Of a DNA stretch of 47,164 bases, positions 17,022 to 25,793 are shown piece by piece. How positions within the stretch are numbered: position 1 is the stretch's first letter; the number at the start of each line of letters is the position of its first letter. This stretch comes from Chloroflexota bacterium (GTDB taxonomy: Bacteria; Chloroflexota; Anaerolineae; Anaerolineales; UBA11858). The notes below the pieces were generated by a model. It was not told the DNA's origin and did not search any database. It saw nothing but the letters and a program-made list of their open reading frames with translations. The stretch is from positions 1-47,164 of the forward strand of contig JAANWX010000059.1 in assembly GCA_018263575.1 (NCBI GenBank). The letters are read 5' to 3'. Made by a program: the position numbers and the translations under genes.

Positions 17022-18521
17022 ATGAAAACCCAAATCATTCAACTGGAATCTCACGACGAGACGATTTCTGTCAAAGATAAAATAGAGTGGTCGCAAACCC
17101 ACCGTGTATTGTTGCTCTGGCCTAGGCGGGGAAAAATTTTACGCGAGCAATTAGACCTTGTCTCCCTGGAGCGACACTGCGCCAAGCTGGGGAGTCAGTT
17201 GGCCATAGTTTCTAAAGACCCCAATGTCCATTTTCACGCCCGCCAGGCGGGGATTCCCGTTTTTAAAACGAAGTCAGAGGCACAAAAAAAGCCTTGGCGG
17301 CGTTCGTGGCGCTATTACCAGAGAAAACGGATCCAAAAGAAAGCCTCGAAACCTAGAAAAACTGATCTTTCTCATTCCCCACGGAAGGAAAATAGACCGC
17401 CAGCAATGCCCCTATGGAAACGATTGGGAATATTTACAATAGGCGTCATTGCCGTGCTGGCTATCGCCATCCTGTTATTCCCCAGCGCCACGGTTCGAAT
17501 TCAGCCTCGCAGCCAATGGACTGAGCATACGCTCCAGGTTCAGGGCAGCGTAGACACTGCGTTTGTTCACGTTTCGGGACTGGTTCCCATCCAGGAAGTG
17601 GTGACCAACCTTGAAAAACGGGCCACGGTCCCCTCCAGCGGGAGCGTGCAAATCCCCGACACTTTTGCTACTGGGACTGTAATTTTTTCCAACCTAACTT
17701 CGCAGGCTATCACCATCCCCCGGAACACGATCCTCAGCACGACACAGGAACCACCTACCCATTTTGTGACCACCTCTGAGGTGATTGTTCCAGCCGGTTT
17801 GGGTGAAGAGGTTGAGGCAAATGTGAAAGCCCGCAAACCGGGCGTTGACGGGAATCAAGCCGCGGATACGATCTCGGCCATCGGCTCTTCGCTGGGTGCC
17901 AGCCTGAAAGTCACCAATCCGAAACCTACCACTGGCGGCGCGGATGTCGTGCTCCCAGCTCCATCGGCCTATGATAGGCAAACCCTCACCCAAGAGGTAC
18001 TAGAAGAACTCGAAGCCAGTGCCTTAGACTCAATCAGAGATAAAATTTCTCCCGACGACGTGCTCCTCAGCGAAGTGCCCCTCATCAAAGAGATTGAGTT
18101 GCAGCGCTATTCGCCACCTGAAGGCCAGCCTGGGGGAGAACTAGAGCTTACCATGCGGGTACAATTCTCGGCTTGGGTCGCCCGTGGGGAGGATTTGCGC
18201 GAGCTGGGAGAAAAAACGCTGGCAGCCAGCCAAGCCAGAGCGGGGTATCAACCCCTTCCCTCCACCCTCCAAATCCGAAACCTGACTGAGCCGGTGGGAG
18301 ATGACGGGGCAGCGTGGAGAGTATTGATCATGTGGCAGAACCAAGCTGTTTGGAACGAGTCAGAAATTGCTCGGCTCCTAGCGGGGCGAAATCCCCAGCA
18401 AGCCCAGGAGCTGCTCAAAGCCTATGAGGCGATCGGAGAGCCGATGATAACGTTAAATCCAAGCTGGTGGCCCTGGTTGCCATTTTTGCCGTTTCGGGTG
18501 ACGGTGAGCAGTGAGCAGTGA
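17022..18521 (+). CDS. Baseplate J-like domain membrane protein
   Basis: 499 aa. Residues 1-90 form a small alpha/beta domain (HRVLLLWPRRGKILREQLDLVSLERHCAKLGSQLAIVSKD), followed by a basic linker and a transmembrane helix at 134-153. The outer part has ATVPSSGSVQIPDTFATGTVIFSNLT and EVIVPAGLGEEVEANVKARKPGVDGNQAADTI, a pattern annotated as baseplate J/gp47-like in Chloroflexota. No phage genes are nearby, so a phage role is unlikely. The function is unknown. No Shine-Dalgarno is seen before the ATG. The last residues (VSSEQ) are encoded by a heptanucleotide repeat, so the natural C-terminus may have been extended or altered. Confidence 0.72.
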   Translation: MKTQIIQLESHDETISVKDKIEWSQTHRVLLLWPRRGKILREQLDLVSLERHCAKLGSQLAIVSKDPNVHFHARQAGIPVFKTKSEAQKKPWRRSWRYYQRKRIQKKASKPRKTDLSHSPRKENRPPAMPLWKRLGIFTIGVIAVLAIAILLFPSATVRIQPRSQWTEHTLQVQGSVDTAFVHVSGLVPIQEVVTNLEKRATVPSSGSVQIPDTFATGTVIFSNLTSQAITIPRNTILSTTQEPPTHFVTTSEVIVPAGLGEEVEANVKARKPGVDGNQAADTISAIGSSLGASLKVTNPKPTTGGADVVLPAPSAYDRQTLTQEVLEELEASALDSIRDKISPDDVLLSEVPLIKEIELQRYSPPEGQPGGELELTMRVQFSAWVARGEDLRELGEKTLAASQARAGYQPLPSTLQIRNLTEPVGDDGAAWRVLIMWQNQAVWNESEIARLLAGRNPQQAQELLKAYEAIGEPMITLNPSWWPWLPFLPFRVTVSSEQ

Positions 18522-18539
18522 GCAGTTTTCAGTGAACAG
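18502..18539. repeat. Heptanucleotide-period repeat overlapping a gene end
   Basis: CAGTGAG units in tandem followed by CAGTTTT and CAGTGAA. The array begins inside the coding sequence of the preceding gene and supplies its stop codon. Confidence 0.75.
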
Positions 18540-18601
18540 AGAAGTAGGGCTGGGGTGACCGCTTCTAAAACCAGTAGAGACATTAACGAGGAGTTTCCCT
18601 A

Positions 18602-19033
18602 ATGGGAACAAGTGGCCGCATCTTAGCGATTGATCCAGGCGATAAACGTTTAGGGCTGGCCTTGAGCGATTCCACAGGGACGATTGCCAACCCCCTAAAG
18701 GTGCTCCAACACGTTTCGCGCCAGGAGGACGCCGAGGCCATTGCTCAGTTAGCCGCCGATCACAACGTCGTGACCATTGTCGTCGGCCAGGCCATCAACT
18801 GGGATGGAGAAGTTTCTTTCCAGGGGAGGAAAGCAGCCCGTTTGGCTGGCGCCATTCGCGCCAAAACAGAGATTCCCGTCAAGCTTTGGAATGAGTATGG
18901 CAGCACGCAGGCCGCCCAAGACGCTCGCCTGGCGATGGGGGTCTCACGCGACAGGCGCGGAGGACACTTAGACGAAGTAGCGGCCACGGTGATTTTACAA
19001 AATTACTTAGAGTCTCAACTTCAACAGGAATAA
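18602..19033 (+). CDS. ruvX: Putative pre-16S rRNA nuclease / Holliday junction resolvase-like YqgF
   Basis: 143 aa, normal length. RNase H-like nuclease thought to mature the 5' end of 16S rRNA; older annotation is Holliday junction resolvase. Starts MGTSGRILAIDPGDKRLGLALSD with the first acidic catalytic residue D11. E98 in LWNEYGST and D124 in GGHLDEVAA complete the expected acidic triad. The usual VGLPxxxDG motif is altered to VGQAINWDGE. A ribosome site (GAGGAG) precedes the start. mltG begins 4 bp later, a linkage often seen in bacteria. Confidence 0.93.
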   Translation: MGTSGRILAIDPGDKRLGLALSDSTGTIANPLKVLQHVSRQEDAEAIAQLAADHNVVTIVVGQAINWDGEVSFQGRKAARLAGAIRAKTEIPVKLWNEYGSTQAAQDARLAMGVSRDRRGGHLDEVAATVILQNYLESQLQQE

Positions 19034-19036
19034 CCC

Positions 19037-20140
19037 ATGCCCAAAAAACGCCTTGCGCGGATTAAAGCCATTCTCTTTCTCACCTTGGTCGCCTTGGGGG
19101 TGTTGGCATTTTGTTTTCTGGGGGAGGTGGTGACCAGTATCCCAGACCGGGCGGAACAACTGTTTGGCCCACCAGCTCCTGGCCTGGGAACAGCTCGGCT
19201 TTATTACCAATCTCTCACCCTCACCTGGCAATCGGAAAAACTTACCACCCCGGCCAACGCCCAGGGCGGAAGGGTCGTTTTCACCATACTCCCTGGCGAA
19301 TCTCCCACAAAAATCATCCAAGGACTTAAAAAAGCCGATTTAATAACACATGCCCAAGTTTTTCGAACCTATTTGATTTATAAAGGCCTAGACACCAGCA
19401 TCCAGGCCGGTGAGTACACGCTGAGCCAAAGCATGTCCCCTGTGGAGATTGCCCAGGCGCTGCAGGATGCCACTCCCACCGAGACCACCTTTACGCTTTT
19501 GGCGGGATGGCGGGCAGAGGAGATTGCCCAGGCCCTCCCCGCGGCCGGGCTTGAGGCCGCCCCCGAAGCCTTTATGGAATCAGTCCACGACCAGGCCGCT
19601 GAGGGATTCTTGTTCCCCCAAAGCTATCAACTCCCCCGGAAGGCTTCCCCGGCAGAACTGGTGGCCGCTTTCCGGCAAGAATTTGATAACCAGGTCACGC
19701 CCAGCTTGCGAGAGGGTTTCGAGGCAGAAGGGTTTTCCCTGCAAGAGGCCGTCACTTTGGCTTCCATAGTAGAACGCGAAGCGGTGCTCGATGAGGAAAT
19801 GCCCCGCCTGGCTTCAGTTTTCATCAACCGTTTGCGGGCAGATATGACCCTGAGCGCGGATCCCACGGTACAATACGCCCTTGGTTATGACGAAACGCAG
19901 CATACTTGGTGGACAAATCCGCTCTCGCTCCAAGACCTAGAAATCACTTCCCCCTATAATACCTATAATAATCAAGGCCTCCCCCCAGGCCCAATCTGCA
20001 ATCCCAGCCTGGAGGCCTTGCAAGCCGTCGCCTCTCCGGCCCAGACAACTTATTATTATTTTCGAGCAGCGTGCGACGGCTCGGGGCGGCATTTATTCTC
20101 AGAGACTTATGAGGAGCATGTGGGGAAGGGGTGTGAGTAG
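19037..20140 (+). CDS. mltG: Endolytic murein transglycosylase
   Basis: 367 aa. Cuts nascent glycan strands in peptidoglycan and so sets strand length. Short cytoplasmic start, one transmembrane helix at about 9-30, then a LysM-like subdomain (VVFTILPGESPTKIIQGLKKADLI) and the catalytic YceG domain. The catalytic Glu is E246 in SIVEREA; AEGFLFPQSYQLP and SPYNTYNNQGLPPGPICNP are further signatures. Normal length. Co-transcribed with ruvX. Presence of this gene indicates a peptidoglycan-containing cell wall. Confidence 0.95.
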   Translation: MPKKRLARIKAILFLTLVALGVLAFCFLGEVVTSIPDRAEQLFGPPAPGLGTARLYYQSLTLTWQSEKLTTPANAQGGRVVFTILPGESPTKIIQGLKKADLITHAQVFRTYLIYKGLDTSIQAGEYTLSQSMSPVEIAQALQDATPTETTFTLLAGWRAEEIAQALPAAGLEAAPEAFMESVHDQAAEGFLFPQSYQLPRKASPAELVAAFRQEFDNQVTPSLREGFEAEGFSLQEAVTLASIVEREAVLDEEMPRLASVFINRLRADMTLSADPTVQYALGYDETQHTWWTNPLSLQDLEITSPYNTYNNQGLPPGPICNPSLEALQAVASPAQTTYYYFRAACDGSGRHLFSETYEEHVGKGCE

Positions 20141-20190
20141 TGAGGGGTGAGTTAAGAGTTGCGAGTGGCGAGTTAGGGGTTAGGGCTGAT
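20137..20190. repeat. Heptanucleotide-period repeat tract
   Basis: Units such as GTGAGGG, GTGAGTT, GCGAGTG, GCGAGTT and AGGGGTT follow the mltG stop codon with 7-nt period. Confidence 0.65.
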
Positions 20191-20240
20191 CTCTCAAGGT
20201 CTCCCGACCTGAGAGTGGGGGATGACCGAAGGTCTCCGGT
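20191..20240. repeat. Palindrome and shared GACCGAAGGTCTCC motif
   Basis: CTCTCAAGGTC and GACCTGAGAG (20191-20215) pair across TCCC with one bulged base. The downstream motif GACCGAAGGTCTCC (20223-20236) recurs exactly at 47101-47114, so both belong to one dispersed repeat. Confidence 0.6.
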
Positions 20241-20389
20241 TGCGAGGAGCGAGTAGCAGGTGGCGATTTTGCGAATGGTACGATTGTATTTTGTTATCCT
20301 CTCGTGTATACTGTAGATAGTATGTTGAGCGATGGGTTCCGAGAATTACGGGCAAGAAGAAACATTGGATAATAGGAGCTGTGATCAAG

Positions 20390-20644
20390 ATGAGAACAAA
20401 ACTTGTGGGACGTTATATCGTCACTGACCCAGAAATTTGTCATGGCAAACCGACTTTCCGTGGAACACGCATTTTAGTTGCTGATGTTTTAGAACAAGTC
20501 GCTGATGGAATGGCCTGGGAAACAATTATCGAAGAATGGCGAAACAGCATTAGCTATGAAGCCATAGCTGAAGCTGTCAGGTTATCAAGACATGCCTTTC
20601 TTGACAATGTGGATAAATACACTTTGGAGACATTATCCGCATGA
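20390..20644 (+). CDS. DUF433 family antitoxin-like protein
   Basis: 84 aa from the ATG at 20390; the GTG at 20381 is only 2 bp from the AGGAG and so less likely. Features RYIVTDPEICHGKPTFRGTRILVADVLEQVADGMAWETIIEEW and SYEAIAEAV, diagnostic of DUF433 (a winged-helix-like fold). In TA cassettes such proteins accompany DUF5615 PIN-like toxins. The stop codon overlaps the start of the next frame (ATGA), the normal coupling, but that partner is truncated. Confidence 0.88.
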   Translation: MRTKLVGRYIVTDPEICHGKPTFRGTRILVADVLEQVADGMAWETIIEEWRNSISYEAIAEAVRLSRHAFLDNVDKYTLETLSA

Positions 20645-20799
20645 ACATTCTGGACGAAAACATCATAGACAATCAACGCCGTCTGCTAAAAAGCTGGCGA
20701 ATACCTATCCGGCAAATTGGTTATGAGATAGGACGAAAAGGGATGAAAGATCAAGAAATCATCCCTTCAACAAGGCCACCTCAAGCACCTCATCCATAG
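20641..20799 (+). pseudogene. Truncated DUF5615 PIN-like toxin gene
   Basis: The frame starts at the ATGA overlap with the DUF433 gene and encodes MNILDENIIDNQRRLLKSW, then RIPIRQIGYEIGRKGMKDQEII: the N-terminal 40 residues typical of the DUF5615 partner. A full member has roughly 110-130 aa with further acidic residues. Here the frame enters the lon 3' end at 20759 and stops after 52 codons. The remainder appears lost by a deletion or rearrangement whose break lies close to the lon stop codon. Confidence 0.75.
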
Positions 20800-23176
20800 T
20801 TTCCACGAGTATGATTTTCAACTCTTCACGCGCCTGGTCGGGGACGTCTTCGAGATCCATTTCGTTTTTGTGGGGGATAACGACTTTCTCTAATCCGGCG
20901 CGGTGCGCGGCGACCACTTTCTCCCGCACGCCTCCCACGGGCAAGACCCGTCCCCGCAGGGTGATCTCCCCCGTCAGGCCGACCTCTTTCCGCACCGGAC
21001 GTCCCGAAAAGGCGGAGGCCAAGGCCACGGTCAGGGTTATCCCTGCGCTAGGGCCTTCTTTGGGCACCGCTCCCTCTGGTATGTGAATGTGAATGTCGAG
21101 GTTTTCATATTTCTTCAGGGAGATGCCAAGCTGTTTAGAACGCGATTTCAGGTAGGTCAGGGCCGCTTGGGCGGATTCGGTCATCACATCCCCCACCTGG
21201 CCGGTAATTTGTAGTTTGCCCTTGCCCTCTACCAAAAGAACCTCAACGGGCATGGTTCGCCCTCCGCTCTGCGTCCAGGCTATGGCTGTGGCCACACCGA
21301 TCTCGTCTTTCTCTTCGGAAGAGAGGGGGAAAAAGCGGGCCGGGCCTAAAAAGCGGTCTAGGGAGTCAACGCGGATCAGGGTCGGGTATTCCTTCCCCTC
21401 CACTTTGGCGCGGGCAACCTTGCGGCATATGCGCCCAAGTTCGCGCTCCAGGTTACGCACACCTGCTTCGCGGGTATATTCCCGAATGAGGCGCTGCAGC
21501 GCCGCTTCAGAAAAACGGATGCCTTCCCCGCTCAGGCCGTTTTCCTCAATTTGCCGGGGGATCAGGAAACGGTTGGCAATTTCTAGTTTTTCTTCTTCGA
21601 TATAGCCGGGGAACTTGATAACCTCCATGCGATCCAACAAAGCCATGGGAATGGTATCAAGGGTGTTGGCCGTGGTGATGAACATCACCGAAGATAAATC
21701 AAAAGGGATTTCCAGGTAATGGTCAGAAAAAGCGTAGTTTTGTTCGGGGTCCAAGGTTTCTAATAAAGCCGAAGAAGGATCGCCTCGAAAGTCATTGCCC
21801 ATTTTATCAATCTCATCGAGCATGAAAACGGGGTTAGCGCTTCCGGCCCGGCGGATGGTCTGGAGAATGCGTCCCGGAAGGGCGCCAATATACGTCCGGC
21901 GGTGACCACGGATTTCTGCCTCATCGCGAATGCCGCCCAGTGAGACGCGCACAAAGTTGCGGTTCAGGGCCTCGGCTATAGAATTCCCAAGGGAGGTTTT
22001 CCCCGTTCCGGGGGCACCCACAAAGCACAAAATTGGCTGGCGAGCATCGGCCTGGCGCAAGCGTTTCACAGCAATATATTCCAAAATGCGATCCTTGGCC
22101 CGTGGGAGGCCATAATGATATTTATCTAGCACGTGAGCAGCGTTGGAGACATCTAAATTATCCGCCGTATATTCATCCCAGGGCAACCCTAGAATCCAGT
22201 CCAGGTAATTGCGCAAAATGCCAACTTCAGGGGACATGGGAGGGATCTTGCTCAGGCGTTCGATCTCTTTATTGGCCCGGGCCTGGGCGTGTTCTGGTAA
22301 ATTTTTCTCGACCAATTTCTCACGAAGTTCGGCCACATCACTAGACCATAGGTCGCTTTCGCCCAGCTCAGACTGAATGACCTTCATTTTCTCACGTAAA
22401 TAAAACTCGCGTTGGGTTTGGTCTACTTGCTCGCTGGTTTCAGCGCGGATTTCATTTTCCAACTCGAGTATCCTCACCTCATGGGCCAACAAAGCCAAAA
22501 GACGATTCAAGCGCCGGTTAGGAGAAGTTTCCAACAAAAACGCCTTTCGTTCAGGGAAATCAAGCCCCAGGGTGTTTGCCAAGATATCGGCCAACCAACC
22601 AGGATCTTCAATCCCCTGGGCCTGAAAATAAAATTCCTCTGGCCATGTGTCATTCAACTGGACACACCGCCGAAAGAGCTTCAAGGCGGAGCGCATCTTG
22701 GCTTCCAGCGGGTCGGTCATCCTCGTCATCTCCCGAAGGGGACGTGCTCGAACACGCAAATAAGAATCCAGTTGGGTAAATTCGACAATTTCCACCCGCC
22801 TCCGGGCCTGAACCAGGGCCGAATGCGAGCCATCGGGCAGCTCCAGCAATTCCCCCACAGCCAATTCCACGCCCACCGGCAAAAAACTATCGGGGCCAGG
22901 ATAATATTCATTAGGCTCTTGTTGGGTAAGAGCAACTAGGGTCCGATTTTGAGCCTGGCTGTCGATGATGGCCCACACCGTTTGTTCACGGCCTACAAAA
23001 AGGGGAGAAACCATGTGAGGGTAGACGATCATATCCCGCAAGGGTAAAACAGGAGCTTCTATAAGCCCTTCGTGGTCGGGGCGGCGGTCACGGATGCGGT
23101 ACAAAGCCTCGGTCTGATCGCCTAAAATATCCTCAAAATCTAAATCCGGGTCAAAACCAAAATCAAATTCAGCCAT
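20759..23176 (-). CDS. lon: ATP-dependent protease Lon (LonA type)
   Basis: 805 aa from the ATG at 23176; an upstream open frame to 23287 is an artefact because the ATG overlaps the folC stop (TAATG) and has AAGGAT in front. Degrades misfolded and regulatory proteins in the cytoplasm. N-terminal substrate-binding domain starts EAPVLPLRDMIVYPHMVSPLFVGRE. AAA+ Walker A is GAPGTGKTSLG and Walker B VFMLDEIDKMG. The protease dyad is S710 (EGPSAGIT) and K753 (VREKVVAA), spaced 43 residues as in E. coli. Translationally coupled to folC. Its 3' end overlaps a broken toxin gene, with no terminator visible. Confidence 0.97.
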   Translation of the reverse strand: MAEFDFGFDPDLDFEDILGDQTEALYRIRDRRPDHEGLIEAPVLPLRDMIVYPHMVSPLFVGREQTVWAIIDSQAQNRTLVALTQQEPNEYYPGPDSFLPVGVELAVGELLELPDGSHSALVQARRRVEIVEFTQLDSYLRVRARPLREMTRMTDPLEAKMRSALKLFRRCVQLNDTWPEEFYFQAQGIEDPGWLADILANTLGLDFPERKAFLLETSPNRRLNRLLALLAHEVRILELENEIRAETSEQVDQTQREFYLREKMKVIQSELGESDLWSSDVAELREKLVEKNLPEHAQARANKEIERLSKIPPMSPEVGILRNYLDWILGLPWDEYTADNLDVSNAAHVLDKYHYGLPRAKDRILEYIAVKRLRQADARQPILCFVGAPGTGKTSLGNSIAEALNRNFVRVSLGGIRDEAEIRGHRRTYIGALPGRILQTIRRAGSANPVFMLDEIDKMGNDFRGDPSSALLETLDPEQNYAFSDHYLEIPFDLSSVMFITTANTLDTIPMALLDRMEVIKFPGYIEEEKLEIANRFLIPRQIEENGLSGEGIRFSEAALQRLIREYTREAGVRNLERELGRICRKVARAKVEGKEYPTLIRVDSLDRFLGPARFFPLSSEEKDEIGVATAIAWTQSGGRTMPVEVLLVEGKGKLQITGQVGDVMTESAQAALTYLKSRSKQLGISLKKYENLDIHIHIPEGAVPKEGPSAGITLTVALASAFSGRPVRKEVGLTGEITLRGRVLPVGGVREKVVAAHRAGLEKVVIPHKNEMDLEDVPDQAREELKIILVETMDEVLEVALLKG

Positions 23177-24519
23177 TATCCTTCTCCAAATTTCTCTCGC
23201 CAGGCTATGCGTGCGCTGGCGGCTGCAAATAAACTCCCCGTCACCAAAACCAAAGACTCTTTTCCGGCAACATCTAAGGCCCGCCACAGGGCATCACCAA
23301 CGTTTGGGACAGCTTCCCCAGGGACATCAAAGGGACCAGCGGCGGCCCACAATTCATCCGCGTCCATGGCCCGGGGATGCGTGGCCTGGGTGCAGATCAA
23401 GTACGCCGTATGCGGCAACAATTCCGAAAACATCCCTTCCAATTGCTTATCGGCCGAAATCCCAAAGACGACAACCATGGGCTTCTCTGCGAAAAACTCT
23501 TCGATGGCTTGGCGCAATTTAAGGATAGCCGCCGGGTTGTGGGCCGCGTCGATAATCACGGGGGGATCTTTGCGCACCACCTCGAAGCGCGCGCCCCAAC
23601 CAGTCTTGGCAAAGCCTTTCTTTATGGCCTCCTCCGTAATCGCCAACCCCTGCGCCTCGGCCACCTTTAAGGCCGCATACGCAGTGGCGGCGTTCTCTAC
23701 CTGAAACGCTCCCAGAAGCTTTATTTTCAACACCGTTGTCTTTTGGGGGGGATTGGGGGAGGACTCGCTGATGCGGAAGGTTTGTCCCGCAAGGGAAACG
23801 GATTCAGGCGCGTAAACATACTCCACCCCTACCCGAGTCAGGGGGGCCGCCTTCCGGTGCGCGGCTGCGCTCACCACCCGGCTAGCGTTCTCCTTTTGGG
23901 GCGCCAAAACAACGGGGACGCCAGACTTTATGATCCCCGCCTTTTCTGCGGCAATCTCCTCCAACGTATCTCCTAAAATTGAAGTATGATCCAAATACAA
24001 GGCAGTAATCACCGCCACACAGGGGGTTAGCACATTGGTGGCATCCAGCCGCCCCCCCAAACCGACCTCCACAACGGCAACATCCACCCTTTGCCGAGAG
24101 AAGTGCAAAAACCCTAAACCGGTCATGATCTCGAAAGTGGTCAGGCGGGGAATAGCGGCCACGTGGGGTTTAATCTCTTCCACCAAGTCTACAAGATTGG
24201 CTCGCGGGATAGGCTGGCGGTTGATTTGTATGCGTTCCTCGAAATCCTTGAGGTGAGGGGAGGTATACAAACCGACCTTGTATCCAGCTTCCTGAAGAGC
24301 TGTGGCACAAAAAGCAGCCGTTGACCCTTTCCCCTTGCTCCCCGCGATGTGAATGGACTTAAAATCATCCTGTGGATTCCCCAAAGCGGCTACAAAATCT
24401 CGCATGCGGGAGAGATCGAAATTCTCAGGGGCAAGGTTGTCTTGATGCGTGCGGGAATAATCGACAAAGCTATAGATATAGTCTAGGGCTAGCTGGTATT
24501 GATTTTCAATATTTTTCAT
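23176..24519 (-). CDS. folC: Folylpolyglutamate synthase/dihydrofolate synthase
   Basis: About 447 aa from the ATG at 24519; an upstream ATG at 24546 is possible but the promoter overlaps that interval. Adds glutamate to dihydropteroate or folates, using ATP. The P-loop is IHIAGSKGKGSTAAF (residues 57-70). GLYTSPHLKDFEERIQIN, VEVGLGGRLDATNVL and LDHTSILGDTLEEIAAEKAGIIK are Mur-ligase/FolC signatures. Overlaps lon by 1 nt. It is preceded by a promoter that predicts an almost leaderless mRNA. Confidence 0.95.
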   Translation of the reverse strand: MKNIENQYQLALDYIYSFVDYSRTHQDNLAPENFDLSRMRDFVAALGNPQDDFKSIHIAGSKGKGSTAAFCATALQEAGYKVGLYTSPHLKDFEERIQINRQPIPRANLVDLVEEIKPHVAAIPRLTTFEIMTGLGFLHFSRQRVDVAVVEVGLGGRLDATNVLTPCVAVITALYLDHTSILGDTLEEIAAEKAGIIKSGVPVVLAPQKENASRVVSAAAHRKAAPLTRVGVEYVYAPESVSLAGQTFRISESSPNPPQKTTVLKIKLLGAFQVENAATAYAALKVAEAQGLAITEEAIKKGFAKTGWGARFEVVRKDPPVIIDAAHNPAAILKLRQAIEEFFAEKPMVVVFGISADKQLEGMFSELLPHTAYLICTQATHPRAMDADELWAAAGPFDVPGEAVPNVGDALWRALDVAGKESLVLVTGSLFAAASARIAWREKFGEG

Positions 24520-24528
24520 AGTGAATGC

Positions 24529-24557
24529 ATTGTAACCTGATGACAAACAGCGTGCAA
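24529..24557 (-). promoter_or_regulatory. Putative promoter of folC-lon, nearly leaderless
   Basis: On the minus strand TTGCAC (24552-24557), a 17-bp spacer and TACAAT (24529-24534). The start codon is 9 bp from the -10 box, and no Shine-Dalgarno is present. Confidence 0.5.
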
Positions 24558-24595
24558 GGAACTGCTTTTTGACTTTAAACTGTGAAAAATGACAC

Positions 24596-24624
24596 TTGAT
24601 ATTATTGGTATTATTAGTTATGAT
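24596..24624 (+). promoter_or_regulatory. Promoter of the phnDCE operon
   Basis: TTGATA (24596-24601), a 17-bp spacer, TATGAT (24619-24624). Unlike several other genes here, it has a leader of about 70 nt, with a small CGGG/CCCG hairpin at 24644-24657 and a clear AGGAG before the ATG at 24704. Confidence 0.75.
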
Positions 24625-24703
24625 AGGAGGGTAACATAGTAATCGGGTCTAGGCCCGAAAAATCCGTTCACTCTACACATTTTATTTTTGAGGAGAAAAA
24701 ACT

Positions 24704-25609
24704 ATGCGAAAAACCCGTCTTTCTTACTTGGTTTTGGCTATTGTGGCCATTAGCGCCCTCTTGTTGGGAGCCTGCGCCAAAGAGCCTGATTTAGGAACTG
24801 AGGAAAACCCCATTGTATGGGCCGTTGTCCCGTCCGGTGAGACCGAGCGCGTTGTCTCTGGGTTCGAAAGTGTAGCCGACTTAATCTATGAAGAGACCGG
24901 CCTCGTGATCGATGCTATGGTCGCTACTGAATATGCCGGTGTTATCGAAGCCATGTGCAGTGACCCCGCCAAAGCCCAAATGGGATCCTTGGCCACCTTC
25001 GCTTATGTTCTGGCGAACGAAAAGGGCTGCGCCGAAGCTGCTCTCGTATCTGTGCGTTATGGCAGCGCCGTTTATAACGGCCAAATCTTTGTCCGCGCTG
25101 ACAGCGGCATTGAAAGCCTCGCAGACCTGGCCGGCAAGACCTTCTGCCGCCCTGACCCCCTCAGCACCAGTGGTTGGATCATCCCCAGCATTACCCTCAA
25201 GGCTGCTGGCGTAGACCCCGACACGGACTTGGCTGAAGTTGTAGACGCCGGTTCCCACGACGCTTCTGTAGCGGGTGTTTACAATGGCGACTGTGACGCG
25301 GGTGCCTCCTACGTGGATGCCCGTGGCCGCATCGAAGAAGATTACCCGGACGTCATGGATGTCATCAAGGTTATCGAAATTTCTGCCGATATCCCCAATG
25401 ATGGTGTGCAGTTTGTTTCCGGCTTTGACGAGGAAATGAAAACCCAGATCGTGAATGCCCTCTTAGCAATTGCTGAGACCGAAGCTGGCCAGGAAGCTCT
25501 TGACACCGCTTATCAATGGGGTGGCCTAGAACAACAAGGTGACGGTTTCTATGATCCCTTCCGTCAGGTTCTGGATGCCGCAGGCGTTTCCGTCGAAGAA
25601 CTTCAGTAA
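24704..25609 (+). CDS. phnD: PhnD-type substrate-binding lipoprotein
   Basis: 301 aa. Signal peptide with lipobox LGAC (C24). The mature protein resembles periplasmic PhnD/PtxB binding proteins: NPIVWAVVPSGETERVVSGFESVADLI, ATEYAGVIEAM, AQMGSLATFAYVLAN, SGIESLADLAGKTFCRPDPLSTSGWIIP and VVDAGSHDASVAGVYNGDCDAGASY. It would capture phosphonate, phosphite or a related oxyanion and deliver it to the permease. No C-P lyase or phosphite dehydrogenase genes are nearby, so the ligand is unknown. A hairpin follows the gene. Confidence 0.88.
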   Translation: MRKTRLSYLVLAIVAISALLLGACAKEPDLGTEENPIVWAVVPSGETERVVSGFESVADLIYEETGLVIDAMVATEYAGVIEAMCSDPAKAQMGSLATFAYVLANEKGCAEAALVSVRYGSAVYNGQIFVRADSGIESLADLAGKTFCRPDPLSTSGWIIPSITLKAAGVDPDTDLAEVVDAGSHDASVAGVYNGDCDAGASYVDARGRIEEDYPDVMDVIKVIEISADIPNDGVQFVSGFDEEMKTQIVNALLAIAETEAGQEALDTAYQWGGLEQQGDGFYDPFRQVLDAAGVSVEELQ

Positions 25610-25621
25610 ACTTAGTAAGGG

Positions 25622-25701
25622 AAGGAGATGATTTTCTATCGTCTCCTTTTCGTTTTATCTGATAAATCAGGACGGCGGTCGTGAGGCTGCCGTCCTGATT
25701 T
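25622..25701 (+). terminator. Two hairpins after phnD, attenuator-like
   Basis: First, AAGGAGATGA and TCGTCTCCTT (25623-25650) followed by TTCGTTTT. Second, perfect 13-bp arms AAATCAGGACGGC (25664-25676) and GCCGTCCTGATTT (25689-25701). They could reduce read-through so that the binding protein is made in excess over phnC and phnE. Confidence 0.65.
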
Positions 25702-25793
25702 GTCAACATGGTGTGAGTTAGGTAAAATATTTGTAGCTATTATTCATTATTTTTTCCTTTACTACCTCACACTACTTTGGAGAAATTTCATCT

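Noticed and set aside
17022-18521. Prophage or contractile injection system suggested by the baseplate-J-like domain
   Set aside because: No tail, sheath, capsid or AAA genes nearby; a transmembrane helix and envelope neighbours argue against it.
24631-24703. Riboswitch in the phnD leader
   Set aside because: Only about 70 nt with one small hairpin; no known aptamer pattern recognised.
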